From the NCBI GenBank assembly GCA_031253835.1, contig JAIRVP010000054.1, forward strand, positions 1 through 64,000: a stretch of 64,000 bases of DNA. Direction: 5' to 3'. The notes under the pieces are model-generated. The model saw only the letters and a list, made by a program, of their open reading frames with translations, made no database searches and had not been told where the DNA came from. Made by a program: the position numbers and the translations under genes. Positions 43,993 through 51,988 of the stretch are shown piece by piece; the stretch's first letter is position 1, and the number at the start of each line of letters is the position of its first letter. The DNA is from Burkholderia sp. GTDB lineage: Bacteria > Pseudomonadota > Gammaproteobacteria > Burkholderiales > Burkholderiaceae.

Positions 43993-44889
43993 TTACCGGT
44001 ATCCGATGCTGAAATCGTGGCCCCACTGGCTCACCTTGGTGGCCTCGAACACCGCGTGCTTCGACCAGTCGACCGTGAGGCCGCCGAAGCCGTATTCGAG
44101 ATCGAAGCCGCCGGGGGTCTTCATGTAGAAAGAGATCATCTGGTCGTTGCAGTGACGGCCGAGCGTCGCGGACATCTTCACGTCGTGCGCGGCGACGCGA
44201 TCCAGCGCGCGGCCCACTTCGTCCATCGAGTCGACTTCGGCCATCACGTGCACGCAACCCGACGGCACGGCCATCTCGAACAGCGCGAGGCTGTGATGGC
44301 GCGCGTTGCGGCAGTGCATGAAATGGATGCGTTTTTCCGGCTCGTCCGGATCGGGCGTGAACTTCACGCGATAGATGTCGGACAGCTCGAAGCCGAGCAC
44401 GCCGCGCACGAACGCGTCGGTCGCGTCGAACTGCGGCGCGGGCAGCACCGCGTGGCCAAGCCCCATGTCGCCGGTGACGAAGCGTGCGACGCCCAGCGGC
44501 GACACGAAGCGGCGGAAGTCGCAGCGCGCGCCCCAGTACAGCTCGTGACGGTTGCCGGACGGGTCGGTGCACCACGCCATCGCCTGCACGCGGCGCAGCG
44601 CGGCTTCGTCGCGGGTCGCGCGCACGGGCTCGACGCCCGCCCGCTGCAGTGCCGCCAGCGCGGCGTCGAATGCGGCGCCGTCGGGCAGCTCCCAGCCCGA
44701 CGCGAAATAGCGGTCGGTCGAGCCGGGGACGATCACGTAGCGGAAATCGCGCTCGTCCATCTTCAGGTACAACGCGCCGTCGGGCGCATCGAGCGCCTGC
44801 ATGCCCAGCACGTCTTCCGCGTAGCGGCGCCACGCATCGACGCGCGTCGCCTCGACGACGACATAGCCAAGCGCACGGACATCGATCAT
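43993..44889 (-). CDS. hsaC: HsaC, 3,4-DHSA 4,5-extradiol dioxygenase
   Basis: A 298-residue type I extradiol dioxygenase. Iron ligands His146 (GLGHAVLP), His214 (CVHVMAEV) and Glu265 (FDLEYGF) are present; His246 in LGRHCND and Tyr255 are the usual second-sphere residues. It cleaves the catechol ring of 3,4-DHSA between C4 and C5, feeding HsaD. It is the first gene of the 18-gene run, with an AGGAGGAGG site and an inverted repeat 18 bases before the start. Biphenyl dioxygenases BphC are relatives, but context fixes HsaC. Confidence 0.87.
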   Translation of the reverse strand: MIDVRALGYVVVEATRVDAWRRYAEDVLGMQALDAPDGALYLKMDERDFRYVIVPGSTDRYFASGWELPDGAAFDAALAALQRAGVEPVRATRDEAALRRVQAMAWCTDPSGNRHELYWGARCDFRRFVSPLGVARFVTGDMGLGHAVLPAPQFDATDAFVRGVLGFELSDIYRVKFTPDPDEPEKRIHFMHCRNARHHSLALFEMAVPSGCVHVMAEVDSMDEVGRALDRVAAHDVKMSATLGRHCNDQMISFYMKTPGGFDLEYGFGGLTVDWSKHAVFEATKVSQWGHDFSIGYR

Positions 44890-44907
44890 GTCGGCCTCCT
44901 CCTGGTT

Positions 44908-44936
44908 CAGAATCCGTTGTTCGTGTAAGGATTCTG
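44908..44936 (-). promoter_or_regulatory. Inverted repeat operator candidate before hsaC
   Basis: CAGAATCC (44908-44915) and GGATTCTG (44929-44936) are exact complements over a 13-base gap, 18 bases upstream of the hsaC start. An 8-bp half-site separated by one and a third turns suggests a dimeric repressor site near the leader of the main operon. The protein is unknown. Confidence 0.45.
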
Positions 44937-45172
44937 GCCGGTCGGGGGTGGCGTTACATCGTCTGTTGGGACGAGAGGACGGGCGGGAAAAGGCGGGGAT
45001 TGCGGCGCGGAATGGGCGCCGGAGGGCGATTCGGTGCGCGAGCGTGGCATGGGGCTGCCGTGTCGAACGCGGTCACGGCGGCCGGCGCGGGTTGCTGGCG
45101 TGGCTGCCGGCCACCGCCCCCGCCTCGATTTGGCGCGACGGCAGGCCGCTGGCCGCCGGCCGCCGCGGCGAC

Positions 45173-45589
45173 CTAGTCGAACGGGTTCAGCAGCCGGACG
45201 CCGGTACGCGCGAAATCGCCGACGTTGCGCGTGACGACCGTGAGATCGTTGATCAACGCGGTGGCCGCAATCAGCTTGTCGAGTTCGTGCGTCGGATCGG
45301 GCACGCGCAAATGCCCCCACATCTGGCTGATCTCGATATCGACCGGCAGGATGTTCGGCGCATAGCCGGACAGGATGATCGCCATCCACGCGTCGAGCGC
45401 CGACGCCTGGACGTGATCGCCGCGATGACGGATCAGGTCGACGCCGCGCCGCAGTTCGGCCACCGTCACGACGGACAGGTAAAGCGGGCTTGCGTCGGCT
45501 TCCGCCTGCCTGAAGAACGCCCGCACGCCGCGGTTGGTTCGCTTGCCCTTCCTGATTTCGCTGATGACGTTCGTATCAATCAAAAACAC
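45173..45589 (-). CDS. VapC/FitB-type PIN-domain toxin
   Basis: A 138-residue PIN ribonuclease from the GTG at 45589, which overlaps the antitoxin by 14 bases. Asp5 in FLIDTNVISEIRKG and Glu in VAELRRGVDL are active-site acids; DKLIAATALINDL gives a third. An ATG-led reading from 45640 would only add antitoxin-overlapping residues. PIN toxins of this kind cut specific RNAs and are held by the partner antitoxin. It sits directly upstream of the hsaC operon but in a separate unit. Confidence 0.82.
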   Translation of the reverse strand: MFLIDTNVISEIRKGKRTNRGVRAFFRQAEADASPLYLSVVTVAELRRGVDLIRHRGDHVQASALDAWMAIILSGYAPNILPVDIEISQMWGHLRVPDPTHELDKLIAATALINDLTVVTRNVGDFARTGVRLLNPFD

Positions 45590-45812
45590 GCCTGACCTCG
45601 CCGGAATCCTGAACCCGTTGGAAATCGGTGTCTTCGCCAACGTCGGGCATGCCCATCAGCACTTGCGCAAATGTCCGCCGCTTCGGCCGGCCGAGCGCTT
45701 CGGCCAGAATGGCCCGATGTTCGGCCTCGGCACTCCTGCCATTTGCCGCCGCCTGCTCGCGCAGGCTCTGAACGATACTGTCATCCACGTTACGCACCAG
45801 TAGATTTGCCAT
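45576..45812 (-). CDS. VapB/FitA-type antitoxin
   Basis: A 78-residue protein, MANLLVRNVDDSIVQSLREQAAANGRSAEAEHRAILAEAL, a ribbon-helix-helix DNA-binding domain of the FitA kind with a C-terminal arm (FQRVQDSGEVRRVFD) that would bind the toxin. GGAGGG site before ATG at 45812. It binds its own promoter in related systems, and direct repeats flank the promoter here. With VapC it forms a toxin-antitoxin module. Confidence 0.82.
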   Translation of the reverse strand: MANLLVRNVDDSIVQSLREQAAANGRSAEAEHRAILAEALGRPKRRTFAQVLMGMPDVGEDTDFQRVQDSGEVRRVFD

Positions 45813-45830
45813 GATTCCCTCCATCCAGGT

Positions 45831-45879
45831 TTGCTATCAATGCTAGCGAAATGACCATGAAATGCAAGCATTGCTATCA
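45831..45879 (-). promoter_or_regulatory. Promoter and operator of the toxin-antitoxin pair
   Basis: On the minus strand TTGCAT (45862-45867) and TAGCAT (45840-45845) form a sigma70-like pair with 16-base spacing. TGATAGCAA occurs twice, at 45871-45879 and 45831-45839, 40 bases apart, flanking the promoter. This fits autoregulation by the RHH antitoxin. Confidence 0.55.
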
Positions 45880-47045
45880 CCGTGATGGATGACGGGAACC
45901 GGTAGTGGGCGGTGGCGAGCAGCAGCGGCCGGCGTGAATCCATCCGGCTGCCGCCGCTCGCCCGACTCGTCGAACTGCTGTCTGCAAGGTATGCCGGATC
46001 CGGGCGGCGGAACAGCCGGCCGAATGGCCATTCGCCGCATCGGGATCAAGCGCGCAACGCGCCCCCGCCGATCCGGCCGGGACTTCCGGATCGGCGTCAA
46101 CGAATGTCACGTCCTGCTCGGCCGCGCACCGATCGGCACGTTCGACGGATCGGGAACGCGTTGCGCCGTGCGCATGACCGATACGACATGCGCGGCGCAT
46201 GCGCCGCACCACGCGGCGCCCGCGACCCGATCCGCTCCCCGGCTTGTTTCGATGTCGTCACACGCCGCCGATGTGCCGATCGTTCTGGCGAATCCGTCTG
46301 CACAGGCGGCACCGGGTCAACCGCAAGGCACGTGCCATGCGGTGCAAACCGAAGCAGGAAAAGCGTGACCGGCACGCATGGGCGGCAACGCGGTTCGCAA
46401 TGGTGGGGAAATGTTTCAGGAACGTATCCGTATTCGGCGCGCCAGGCAGAAATCCGCGATTGGTGGCATCGCGCATCGATCGCGCAGCGCCTGCGGAACG
46501 AGACCGGACGGCCGTCAGCGCACGCGCGTCGCCATGGCGATCAGTCGTGTACAGAGGAATACATTGGAGAAGCGTTGCAAAAGTGTGACCTCGTGACAGG
46601 CGCACGCGATGCCGACGCGCGATCGTGCGTGACGAGGCAGGGTGAATACCGGTGCGTGCGCATGCATCTTGTCCGTCAATGGCTCAATACATGATTTGAA
46701 ACGACGGCAGCGGACCGATGGAAACGTCGACTACCCGACGACCGAAGAAAGGTAATTGCAGTTGCGAGAGACGAATGCCAATGTCCGGCTCTACGAAAGG
46801 TCTCACGATCAGCTTTTGCATACCTCCATGCCTCCCCGTAAAGCACACCCAATCACAATGGGCTGATTTACGGGATTTCTATGACGACACGTGAACTGGG
46901 CGTCTTGGTACAATCCAGCGACCAAGAGCAAAGCCGATTTGGCGATCAACCCAATCACTAGAAAATCTCTGGTGAGGCAGCGAATCTCTAGTAATTCAGG
47001 GTGCCAGCGGCGATTAATAAGACCAATCGACTAGCGGGGGAAACT
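45880..47045. other. Gene-poor stretch of 1.2 kb, AT-richer in its right half
   Basis: I see no convincing gene from 45880 to about 46680: reading frames on both strands are Arg/Ser-rich shadows of GC bias. From 46690 to 47045 the DNA is plainly less GC-rich than the cluster. A short minus-strand frame (46684-46821) is listed apart. The segment looks like inserted or decayed DNA between the toxin pair and the lipoprotein gene. Confidence 0.5.
46684..46821 (-). CDS. Possible small ORF or gene remnant, 45 residues
   Basis: The minus-strand frame MQKLIVRPFVEPDIGIRLSQ and onward to PSFQIMY has balanced, protein-like composition unlike its neighbours, and a GGAGG lies nine bases before the ATG. 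The frame stays open upstream to a TAG near 46890, so it could also be the end of a decayed gene. No family is recognised. Confidence 0.25.
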   Translation of the reverse strand: MQKLIVRPFVEPDIGIRLSQLQLPFFGRRVVDVSIGPLPSFQIMY

Positions 47046-47924
47046 GTGAATCGCATCGTACTTCTTTTGTTGGCTGCAGCCGTGGTAGCAGGTTGTAATT
47101 CGAAACAGTCCGACAACAACACTCAATCTTCCGCAGCAAGCCCCAGCGCGTCTAGCGAAGCCGTCACGGCACAACAACCTCCACCGCAGGTAGTTGCTAC
47201 GCCTGCACCTCCGCCCCCTTCACACAACTACGCGATGAGCCAGGATGGCACGTATGGTTACGAGCCGGCGCTCAGTGAAGACGACGTGAGAGCGGGAAAA
47301 GCGACGAAGGCGCTTGTCATGATGCGCTACGTTGGCCTGAGGGATGGCAGCTACATTCTGCTGCTGGTCGACGAGGACAATCCAAACATTTCGAATCGCA
47401 TCACGTGCCAGGCTCCGTGCAATTTCGCCAAGTCGCAAACCATGGCCGGTGACTCGATTTTGAAAACTGAAACAGTACGGGTTGTACCCAATTCGCTAAT
47501 CGGCGCGATGGTTGAAGACGCGATGTCCGGACAACTGACTCCCTATGGCCAACGTACAGCCGCCTTGACCCAATCGAACGTGCCCGTTGTTCAACCGATT
47601 GCCAGCCAACCCGCAAGCGATGTGATGGCGTCCCCGCTACAACAAACGAGCTTCGACTGCGCCAAAGCCAAATCTATTCCCGAATTTTTGATCTGTCACG
47701 ATGCAGATCTTGCAGCGGCAGACCGAGAGCTCGCGACGACTTACCAACAAGCGAAAGATGCCGCCGTCGACAAAACGGCGTTTGTTGAACGAACACGCAA
47801 ACAGTGGAATTTCCGGGAGAAAAATTGTCGCGACAAGGAATGCCTGACATCGTGGTACGCGTACCAGAAGCGCATACTGACGAAGATTGCACAAACTGGT
47901 GATGTCACTGCCCAAGACAACTGA
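47046..47924 (+). CDS. Lipoprotein with C-terminal LprI-like (DUF1311) domain
   Basis: About 292 residues from the GTG at 47046 (GGGGGA site). The signal VNRIVLLLLAAAVVAGC has a lipobox with Cys17, so it is a lipoprotein. A Ser/Pro/Gln-rich linker follows to about residue 75, then a middle domain (YGYEPALSEDDVRAGKATKALV) and a C-terminal DUF1311 module, SFDCAKAKSIPEFLICHDADLAAADRELA with paired Cys, the LprI lysozyme-inhibitor type. Codon use and GC are lower than in the cluster, suggesting recent arrival. It ends with an intrinsic terminator. Confidence 0.75.
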   Translation: MNRIVLLLLAAAVVAGCNSKQSDNNTQSSAASPSASSEAVTAQQPPPQVVATPAPPPPSHNYAMSQDGTYGYEPALSEDDVRAGKATKALVMMRYVGLRDGSYILLLVDEDNPNISNRITCQAPCNFAKSQTMAGDSILKTETVRVVPNSLIGAMVEDAMSGQLTPYGQRTAALTQSNVPVVQPIASQPASDVMASPLQQTSFDCAKAKSIPEFLICHDADLAAADRELATTYQQAKDAAVDKTAFVERTRKQWNFREKNCRDKECLTSWYAYQKRILTKIAQTGDVTAQDN

Positions 47925-47943
47925 CGCGCCATCAGTGAATCTG

Positions 47944-47970
47944 AAGCCCGCACATCCGAGCGGGCTTTTT
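47944..47970 (+). terminator. Intrinsic terminator after the lipoprotein
   Basis: AAGCCCGC (47944-47951) pairs with GCGGGCTT (47960-47967) over an 8-base loop and runs into T residues. It also stands close to the stop of the minus-strand SDR at 47979. Confidence 0.8.
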
Positions 47971-47978
47971 CACGCTTA

Positions 47979-48752
47979 CTACAGCCCGTACCCTCCAGAC
48001 ACATTCAACTGCTGCCCTGTCACGTAGTCGGCCCGATCCGACGCGAGAAACACCGCCGCGCGCCCGACGTCGTGCGCCTTCCCCCAGCGCTTCAGCGCGA
48101 GCATCTTCTGCGTCTCGTCGATCCACGCCTGGTCGAACTGCCCCTGTTCGAGCAGCACCGGGAACATCCCGGCCTCGATCACGCCGACCAGGATCGAATT
48201 CGCGCGAATGTTGTAGCGCCCTTCCTCGCGCGCCAGCCCTTTCACCAGCGCCTCGTTCGCCGCCTTCGGCGCAACCGACAGCCCGTCGCGATCGGGCCAG
48301 CGCAGGTGCCCGGCCGAGCCGAGCGTCACGAACGACCCGCCGCCCGATGCACGGAAATGCGGCAGCGCAGCCTTCGCGGCCACGAAGAAGCCGATCGTCT
48401 CGACGTCGATCGCGCGGCGCCAGTCGTCGTGCGTCATGTCGCCGATATGGCGCTGGTTCACGAACGGCCCGGCCGCCCAGACGACCGTATGCACGCGGCC
48501 ATGCGCGTCGATCGCGGCCGCGAGCGCGGCGTCGACCTGCGCGGGATCGGTCACGTCCACGCAGTGCGTGGTGGCCGCGACGCCTTCACCGCGAATCTCG
48601 CGCGCGACGCGCTCGGCCACATCGGCCTTGCTGCGGTAGCCCACCGCGACCGGCACGCCGGCGCGCGCGAACTCGAGCGCGACGCCCTGGCCGATTCCGC
48701 CGCTGCCGCCGAACACGAGCACCGCGCCCTGCGGAAATCCGTTGTCGTTCAT
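47979..48752 (-). CDS. SDR-fold protein lacking the catalytic Tyr
   Basis: A 257-residue SDR-like protein. The cofactor loop is VFGGSGGIG and the C-terminus YVTGQQLNVSGGYGL, but the NNAG motif reads VWAAGP and the YxxxK pair reads SVAPK: the Lys is kept but the Tyr is Ser. It may be an inactive or altered-mechanism SDR. It is the last gene of the LLM-hsaA operon, 32 bases after fadD3. An upstream ATG at 48776 would give 265 residues; neither start has a strong site. A role in HIP degradation is likely from the setting only. Confidence 0.7.
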   Translation of the reverse strand: MNDNGFPQGAVLVFGGSGGIGQGVALEFARAGVPVAVGYRSKADVAERVAREIRGEGVAATTHCVDVTDPAQVDAALAAAIDAHGRVHTVVWAAGPFVNQRHIGDMTHDDWRRAIDVETIGFFVAAKAALPHFRASGGGSFVTLGSAGHLRWPDRDGLSVAPKAANEALVKGLAREEGRYNIRANSILVGVIEAGMFPVLLEQGQFDQAWIDETQKMLALKRWGKAHDVGRAAVFLASDRADYVTGQQLNVSGGYGL

Positions 48753-48784
48753 GCGTTCATCCCGTTCGTCAGTCATGTCGTCGA

Positions 48785-50371
48785 TCAGGCCGTCGCCTCG
48801 GCCGCTGCGCGCAGCCGGTACTTCAGCACCTTCCCCGCCGCGCTCGTCGGCAGCTGCTCGACGAACGTGAAAAATCGCGGCACCTTGTAGTTCGCCATGT
48901 TGCCGCGCGCCCAGTCGTTCAGTTCGCCGGCGTCGACGTGCGCGCCCGGACGCAGCACGACATACGCGTGCCCGACCTCGCCGAGCCGCGTATCGGGCAC
49001 GCCGACCAGCGCGACCTGCGCGATCGCCGGATGCGCGGCGAGCAGCCGCTCGATCTCCGCCGGATAGCAGTTGAAGCCGCCGACGATGAACATGTCCTTG
49101 ATGCGGTCGGTGATCTTCAGGTTGCCGTTCGGATCGACACAGCCGAGGTCGCCCGTATGCAGCCAGCCGTTCGCATCGACGGTCTCGCGCGTCGCGTCCG
49201 GCTGGTTGAAGTAGCCGCGCATCACGTTGTAGCCGCGCACCCAGATCTCGCCGGTCTCGCCCGGCCCGAGCGGTGCGCCGCCCGGCCCCGCGATGCGCAG
49301 CTCGACATCGGGCATCGGCCGGCCCGACGTATAGGCGACCGTCTCCGCATCGTCGCCTTGACGGCACAGCGTCGCGAAGCCGCACGATTCGGTCAGCCCG
49401 TAGCCGGTCAGCACCGTCTCGAAACCGAGCTCCGCGCGCATCCGTTCGATCAGGCTCGGTGCGATCGCCGCCGCGCCCGTCACCGCGATCCGCAGCGACG
49501 ACAGGTCGCGCGTCGCGCGCTCGGGTGCGTCGAGCAGCGCGTAGTACAGCGTCGGCGGGCCGGGCAGCACCGACACGCGGTCGTCGGCCACGCGCCGCAG
49601 CACGTCGGCCGGCTGGAACACGAGATGCGGCAGCACGGTCGCGCCGCTCGACAGCGCAGCGAGCCAGCCGGCCTTGTAGCCGAACGTATGGAAGAACGGA
49701 TTGACGATCAGGTAGCGGTCGTCCTGCCGCACGCCCGCGATCGCGGCCCACGCCTGCGCGGCGCGCAGGTTCTGGCCGTGCGCGGTCATCACGCCCTTCG
49801 GGCGGCCCGTCGTGCCGGACGTGAACATCAGGTCCATCACGGTGTCGGGCGTGACCTGCGCCTCACGCTCGCGCACCGCGACAAGCGACACCGCCGCGCC
49901 GCGCGCAAGGAATGCGTTCCAGGTCTCGTCGCGCGCACCGGACGGCGGTTCGCCGTCGAACACGACGACCCGCTCGAGCGTCGCGGGCCGGTGCGGCGCG
50001 AGCATCGCCGGATACGATTCGCCGAGGAAGGTGCCGCAGCAGAACAGCAGCCGCGCGCCGCCGTCGTGCAGGATGCCGCCGACCTCCATCCCCTTCATCC
50101 GCGTATTGACCGGCACCAGGATCGCGCCGACGGTGTGGATCGCCAGCGCCGCGACGATCCATTCCGGCAGGTTCGGCGCCCAGACCGCGATGCGGTCGCC
50201 GGCGTCGATGCCGCTCGCCAGCAGCGCACGGGCCGCGTCGAGGCGTGCGGCGTCGAGTTCCGCGTAGGTCAGCCGGCCATGCTCCGACTCGATCGCCGGA
50301 TGCGCGCCGTGGCGCGCGGCAGCCCGGGCGATCAGCGCGGGCGTCGTCAGGATTTCATTGTCCATCGTCAT
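48785..50371 (-). CDS. fadD3: FadD3-like HIP-CoA synthetase
   Basis: A 528-residue AMP-forming CoA ligase with FTSGTTGRPKGVMTAHGQN, GYGLTESCGFATL, ITDRIKDMFIVGGFNCYP and the C-terminal SAAGKVLKYRL. It is in an operon with hsaA, hsaB, kstD and kshB, as expected for FadD3, which activates the C/D-ring acid HIP before IpdAB and beta-oxidation. Its paralogue at 11150 may take another steroid acid. The ATG at 50371 or 50365 is possible. Confidence 0.75.
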   Translation of the reverse strand: MTMDNEILTTPALIARAAARHGAHPAIESEHGRLTYAELDAARLDAARALLASGIDAGDRIAVWAPNLPEWIVAALAIHTVGAILVPVNTRMKGMEVGGILHDGGARLLFCCGTFLGESYPAMLAPHRPATLERVVVFDGEPPSGARDETWNAFLARGAAVSLVAVREREAQVTPDTVMDLMFTSGTTGRPKGVMTAHGQNLRAAQAWAAIAGVRQDDRYLIVNPFFHTFGYKAGWLAALSSGATVLPHLVFQPADVLRRVADDRVSVLPGPPTLYYALLDAPERATRDLSSLRIAVTGAAAIAPSLIERMRAELGFETVLTGYGLTESCGFATLCRQGDDAETVAYTSGRPMPDVELRIAGPGGAPLGPGETGEIWVRGYNVMRGYFNQPDATRETVDANGWLHTGDLGCVDPNGNLKITDRIKDMFIVGGFNCYPAEIERLLAAHPAIAQVALVGVPDTRLGEVGHAYVVLRPGAHVDAGELNDWARGNMANYKVPRFFTFVEQLPTSAAGKVLKYRLRAAAEATA

Positions 50372-50410
50372 AGATCAGGGTTGCCGTGCGCGCCGCCGGC
50401 GCGCCGCGGC

Positions 50411-51454
50411 TCAGTCGGGAAACACCACGCGCAGCGCGTCGCTCGCGGGCCGCGCGCAACAGGCGAGCGTCCAGCCGGCCGCGATCTCGTCGTCGTCGAG
50501 CACGTGGTTGCTGTCGAGCGCGACCTCGCCGCGCTCGATCCGGCACATGCACGCGCCGCACTGCCCCATCCGGCAGGAATTCGGCGCCGGCACGCCCGCG
50601 CGCAGCATCGCGTCGAGCAGCGTTTCGCCGGGCGCGCTGTCGAACGCGAACGCGTCGCCGTCGAGCACCGTCTCGATCGCCGCGCCGTCGCCGGATGCCG
50701 CCGTTGCCTCGGCCCGCGCCACGGTGTCGGCCTGCGCCGGCGCATCGGGCAGCGACGCGAAGCGCTCGACATGCACACGCGCGCGCGGCAGCCCAAGGCC
50801 GAGCATCGCGGCCAGCGCGTTCTCCATGAACAGCGCGGGCCCGCAGATGAACGTCTCCTGCTGGCTGAACGGCCGCGCGAGCTCCTCGAGATGGCGCTGC
50901 TGCGGAATGCCCTGCACGCTGTCGAGCCAGTGGATCACGCGCACGCGGCCCGGATGGCGCTGCGCGAGCTGCTGCAGCTCGTCGCGAAAAATCACCGAGC
51001 GCTCGTCGCGGTTCGCATAGATCAGCGTCAGCATCCCGCGGCCGTGCACGAGCGCCGATTTCAGGATCGACAGCACGGGCGTGATGCCGCTGCCGCCCGC
51101 GAACAGCAGCAAGTCGCCGTCGAGCGTGCGCGGCGTGAACACGCCGGCCGGCGGCAGCACGTCGAGCGCGTCACCGGCTTTCAGGCGGTCGCACAGCCAG
51201 TTCGACGCACGGCCGTCGCGCACGCGCTTGACGGTGATCTTCGGCGCCGCGTCGATCCCCGGTGCGCTCGACAGCGAATAGCAGCGCGTAACGGTCGCGT
51301 CCGCGCACGGCACGTTCAGCGTCAGGAACTGCCCGGGCCGGTACGTGAATGCATCACGTAGCGCGGCCGGTACGTCGAACACGAACGAGCACGCGTCGTC
51401 GCTTTCGGCAATCACTTCGGCCACGGTCAGCCGGTGGAAGCGTGGATCGCTCAT
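50411..51454 (-). CDS. kshB: KshB, ferredoxin reductase of 3-ketosteroid 9-alpha-hydroxylase
   Basis: A 347-residue flavoprotein with RCYS at 57-60 in TRCYSLSSAPG (FAD), GGSGITP at 120-126 (NAD) and a C-terminal plant-type [2Fe-2S] domain with Cys294, Cys299, Cys302 and Cys332. This domain order, reductase then ferredoxin, is that of KshB. It passes electrons from NADH to KshA. It precedes fadD3 and follows hsaB by 15 bases. It must serve both KshA copies since no other reductase is in the window. Confidence 0.85.
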   Translation of the reverse strand: MSDPRFHRLTVAEVIAESDDACSFVFDVPAALRDAFTYRPGQFLTLNVPCADATVTRCYSLSSAPGIDAAPKITVKRVRDGRASNWLCDRLKAGDALDVLPPAGVFTPRTLDGDLLLFAGGSGITPVLSILKSALVHGRGMLTLIYANRDERSVIFRDELQQLAQRHPGRVRVIHWLDSVQGIPQQRHLEELARPFSQQETFICGPALFMENALAAMLGLGLPRARVHVERFASLPDAPAQADTVARAEATAASGDGAAIETVLDGDAFAFDSAPGETLLDAMLRAGVPAPNSCRMGQCGACMCRIERGEVALDSNHVLDDDEIAAGWTLACCARPASDALRVVFPD

Positions 51455-51469
51455 GGCCGGATCCTTGCG

Positions 51470-51988
51470 TTACGCGGCCGCACGGGCCACCGGCGCGCCG
51501 GGCGTCGTATACGCGCCGTCGAGATAGACGAGCGGATCGACGTCGCCGCTCATCAGCACCTCGCGGATGCGCCCGATGAACACCGTATGCGTGCCGTATT
51601 CGAAGCGGCCGTCCTGCTCGCACACGAGGCTCGCCTGCGAGTCGCGCAGATACGGGACGCCCTGCGGCGACGTGTGCCAGTCGCCGGTCGTGAAGCGTGC
51701 CTCGCCCTTCAGGCGGCCGCTGCAGTCGATCGCGATGCCCTCGTGCCGCGCGGACAGCACGTTCACGCAGAACGGCGCACCCGCATCGAGCGGCGGATAC
51801 AGCGACGCGGTGCGGTTGATGCAGATCAGCAGCGAAGGCGGATCGGTCGACAGCGAGTCGACCGCCGTCGCGGACATCGAGTAGCGCCGGCCGTCGTGCG
51901 TGCTACTGATGACCGTGACGGAGCGCGCGAGGCGGCGCATCGCGAGCAGCATGTCGGTGCGCAGCGGATGGTTGGTGAGATCGCTCAT
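51470..51988 (-). CDS. hsaB: HsaB, flavin reductase of the 3-HSA hydroxylase
   Basis: A 172-residue flavin reductase of the HpaC type: ARSVTVISSTHDGRRYSMSATAVDSLSTDPPSLLICINR, then FCVNVLSARHEGIA. It supplies reduced FMN/FAD to HsaA. The start overlaps the kstD stop as ATGA and hsaA is just two genes upstream, so the pair is complete. Confidence 0.85.
   Translation of the reverse strand: MSDLTNHPLRTDMLLAMRRLARSVTVISSTHDGRRYSMSATAVDSLSTDPPSLLICINRTASLYPPLDAGAPFCVNVLSARHEGIAIDCSGRLKGEARFTTGDWHTSPQGVPYLRDSQASLVCEQDGRFEYGTHTVFIGRIREVLMSGDVDPLVYLDGAYTTPGAPVARAAA

Noticed and set aside
45173..45180. A CTAGTCG near the hsaC operon as another regulatory motif
   Set aside because: It is the vapC stop-codon region, lacks the second C and lies over 280 bases from hsaC; kept out of the motif set.
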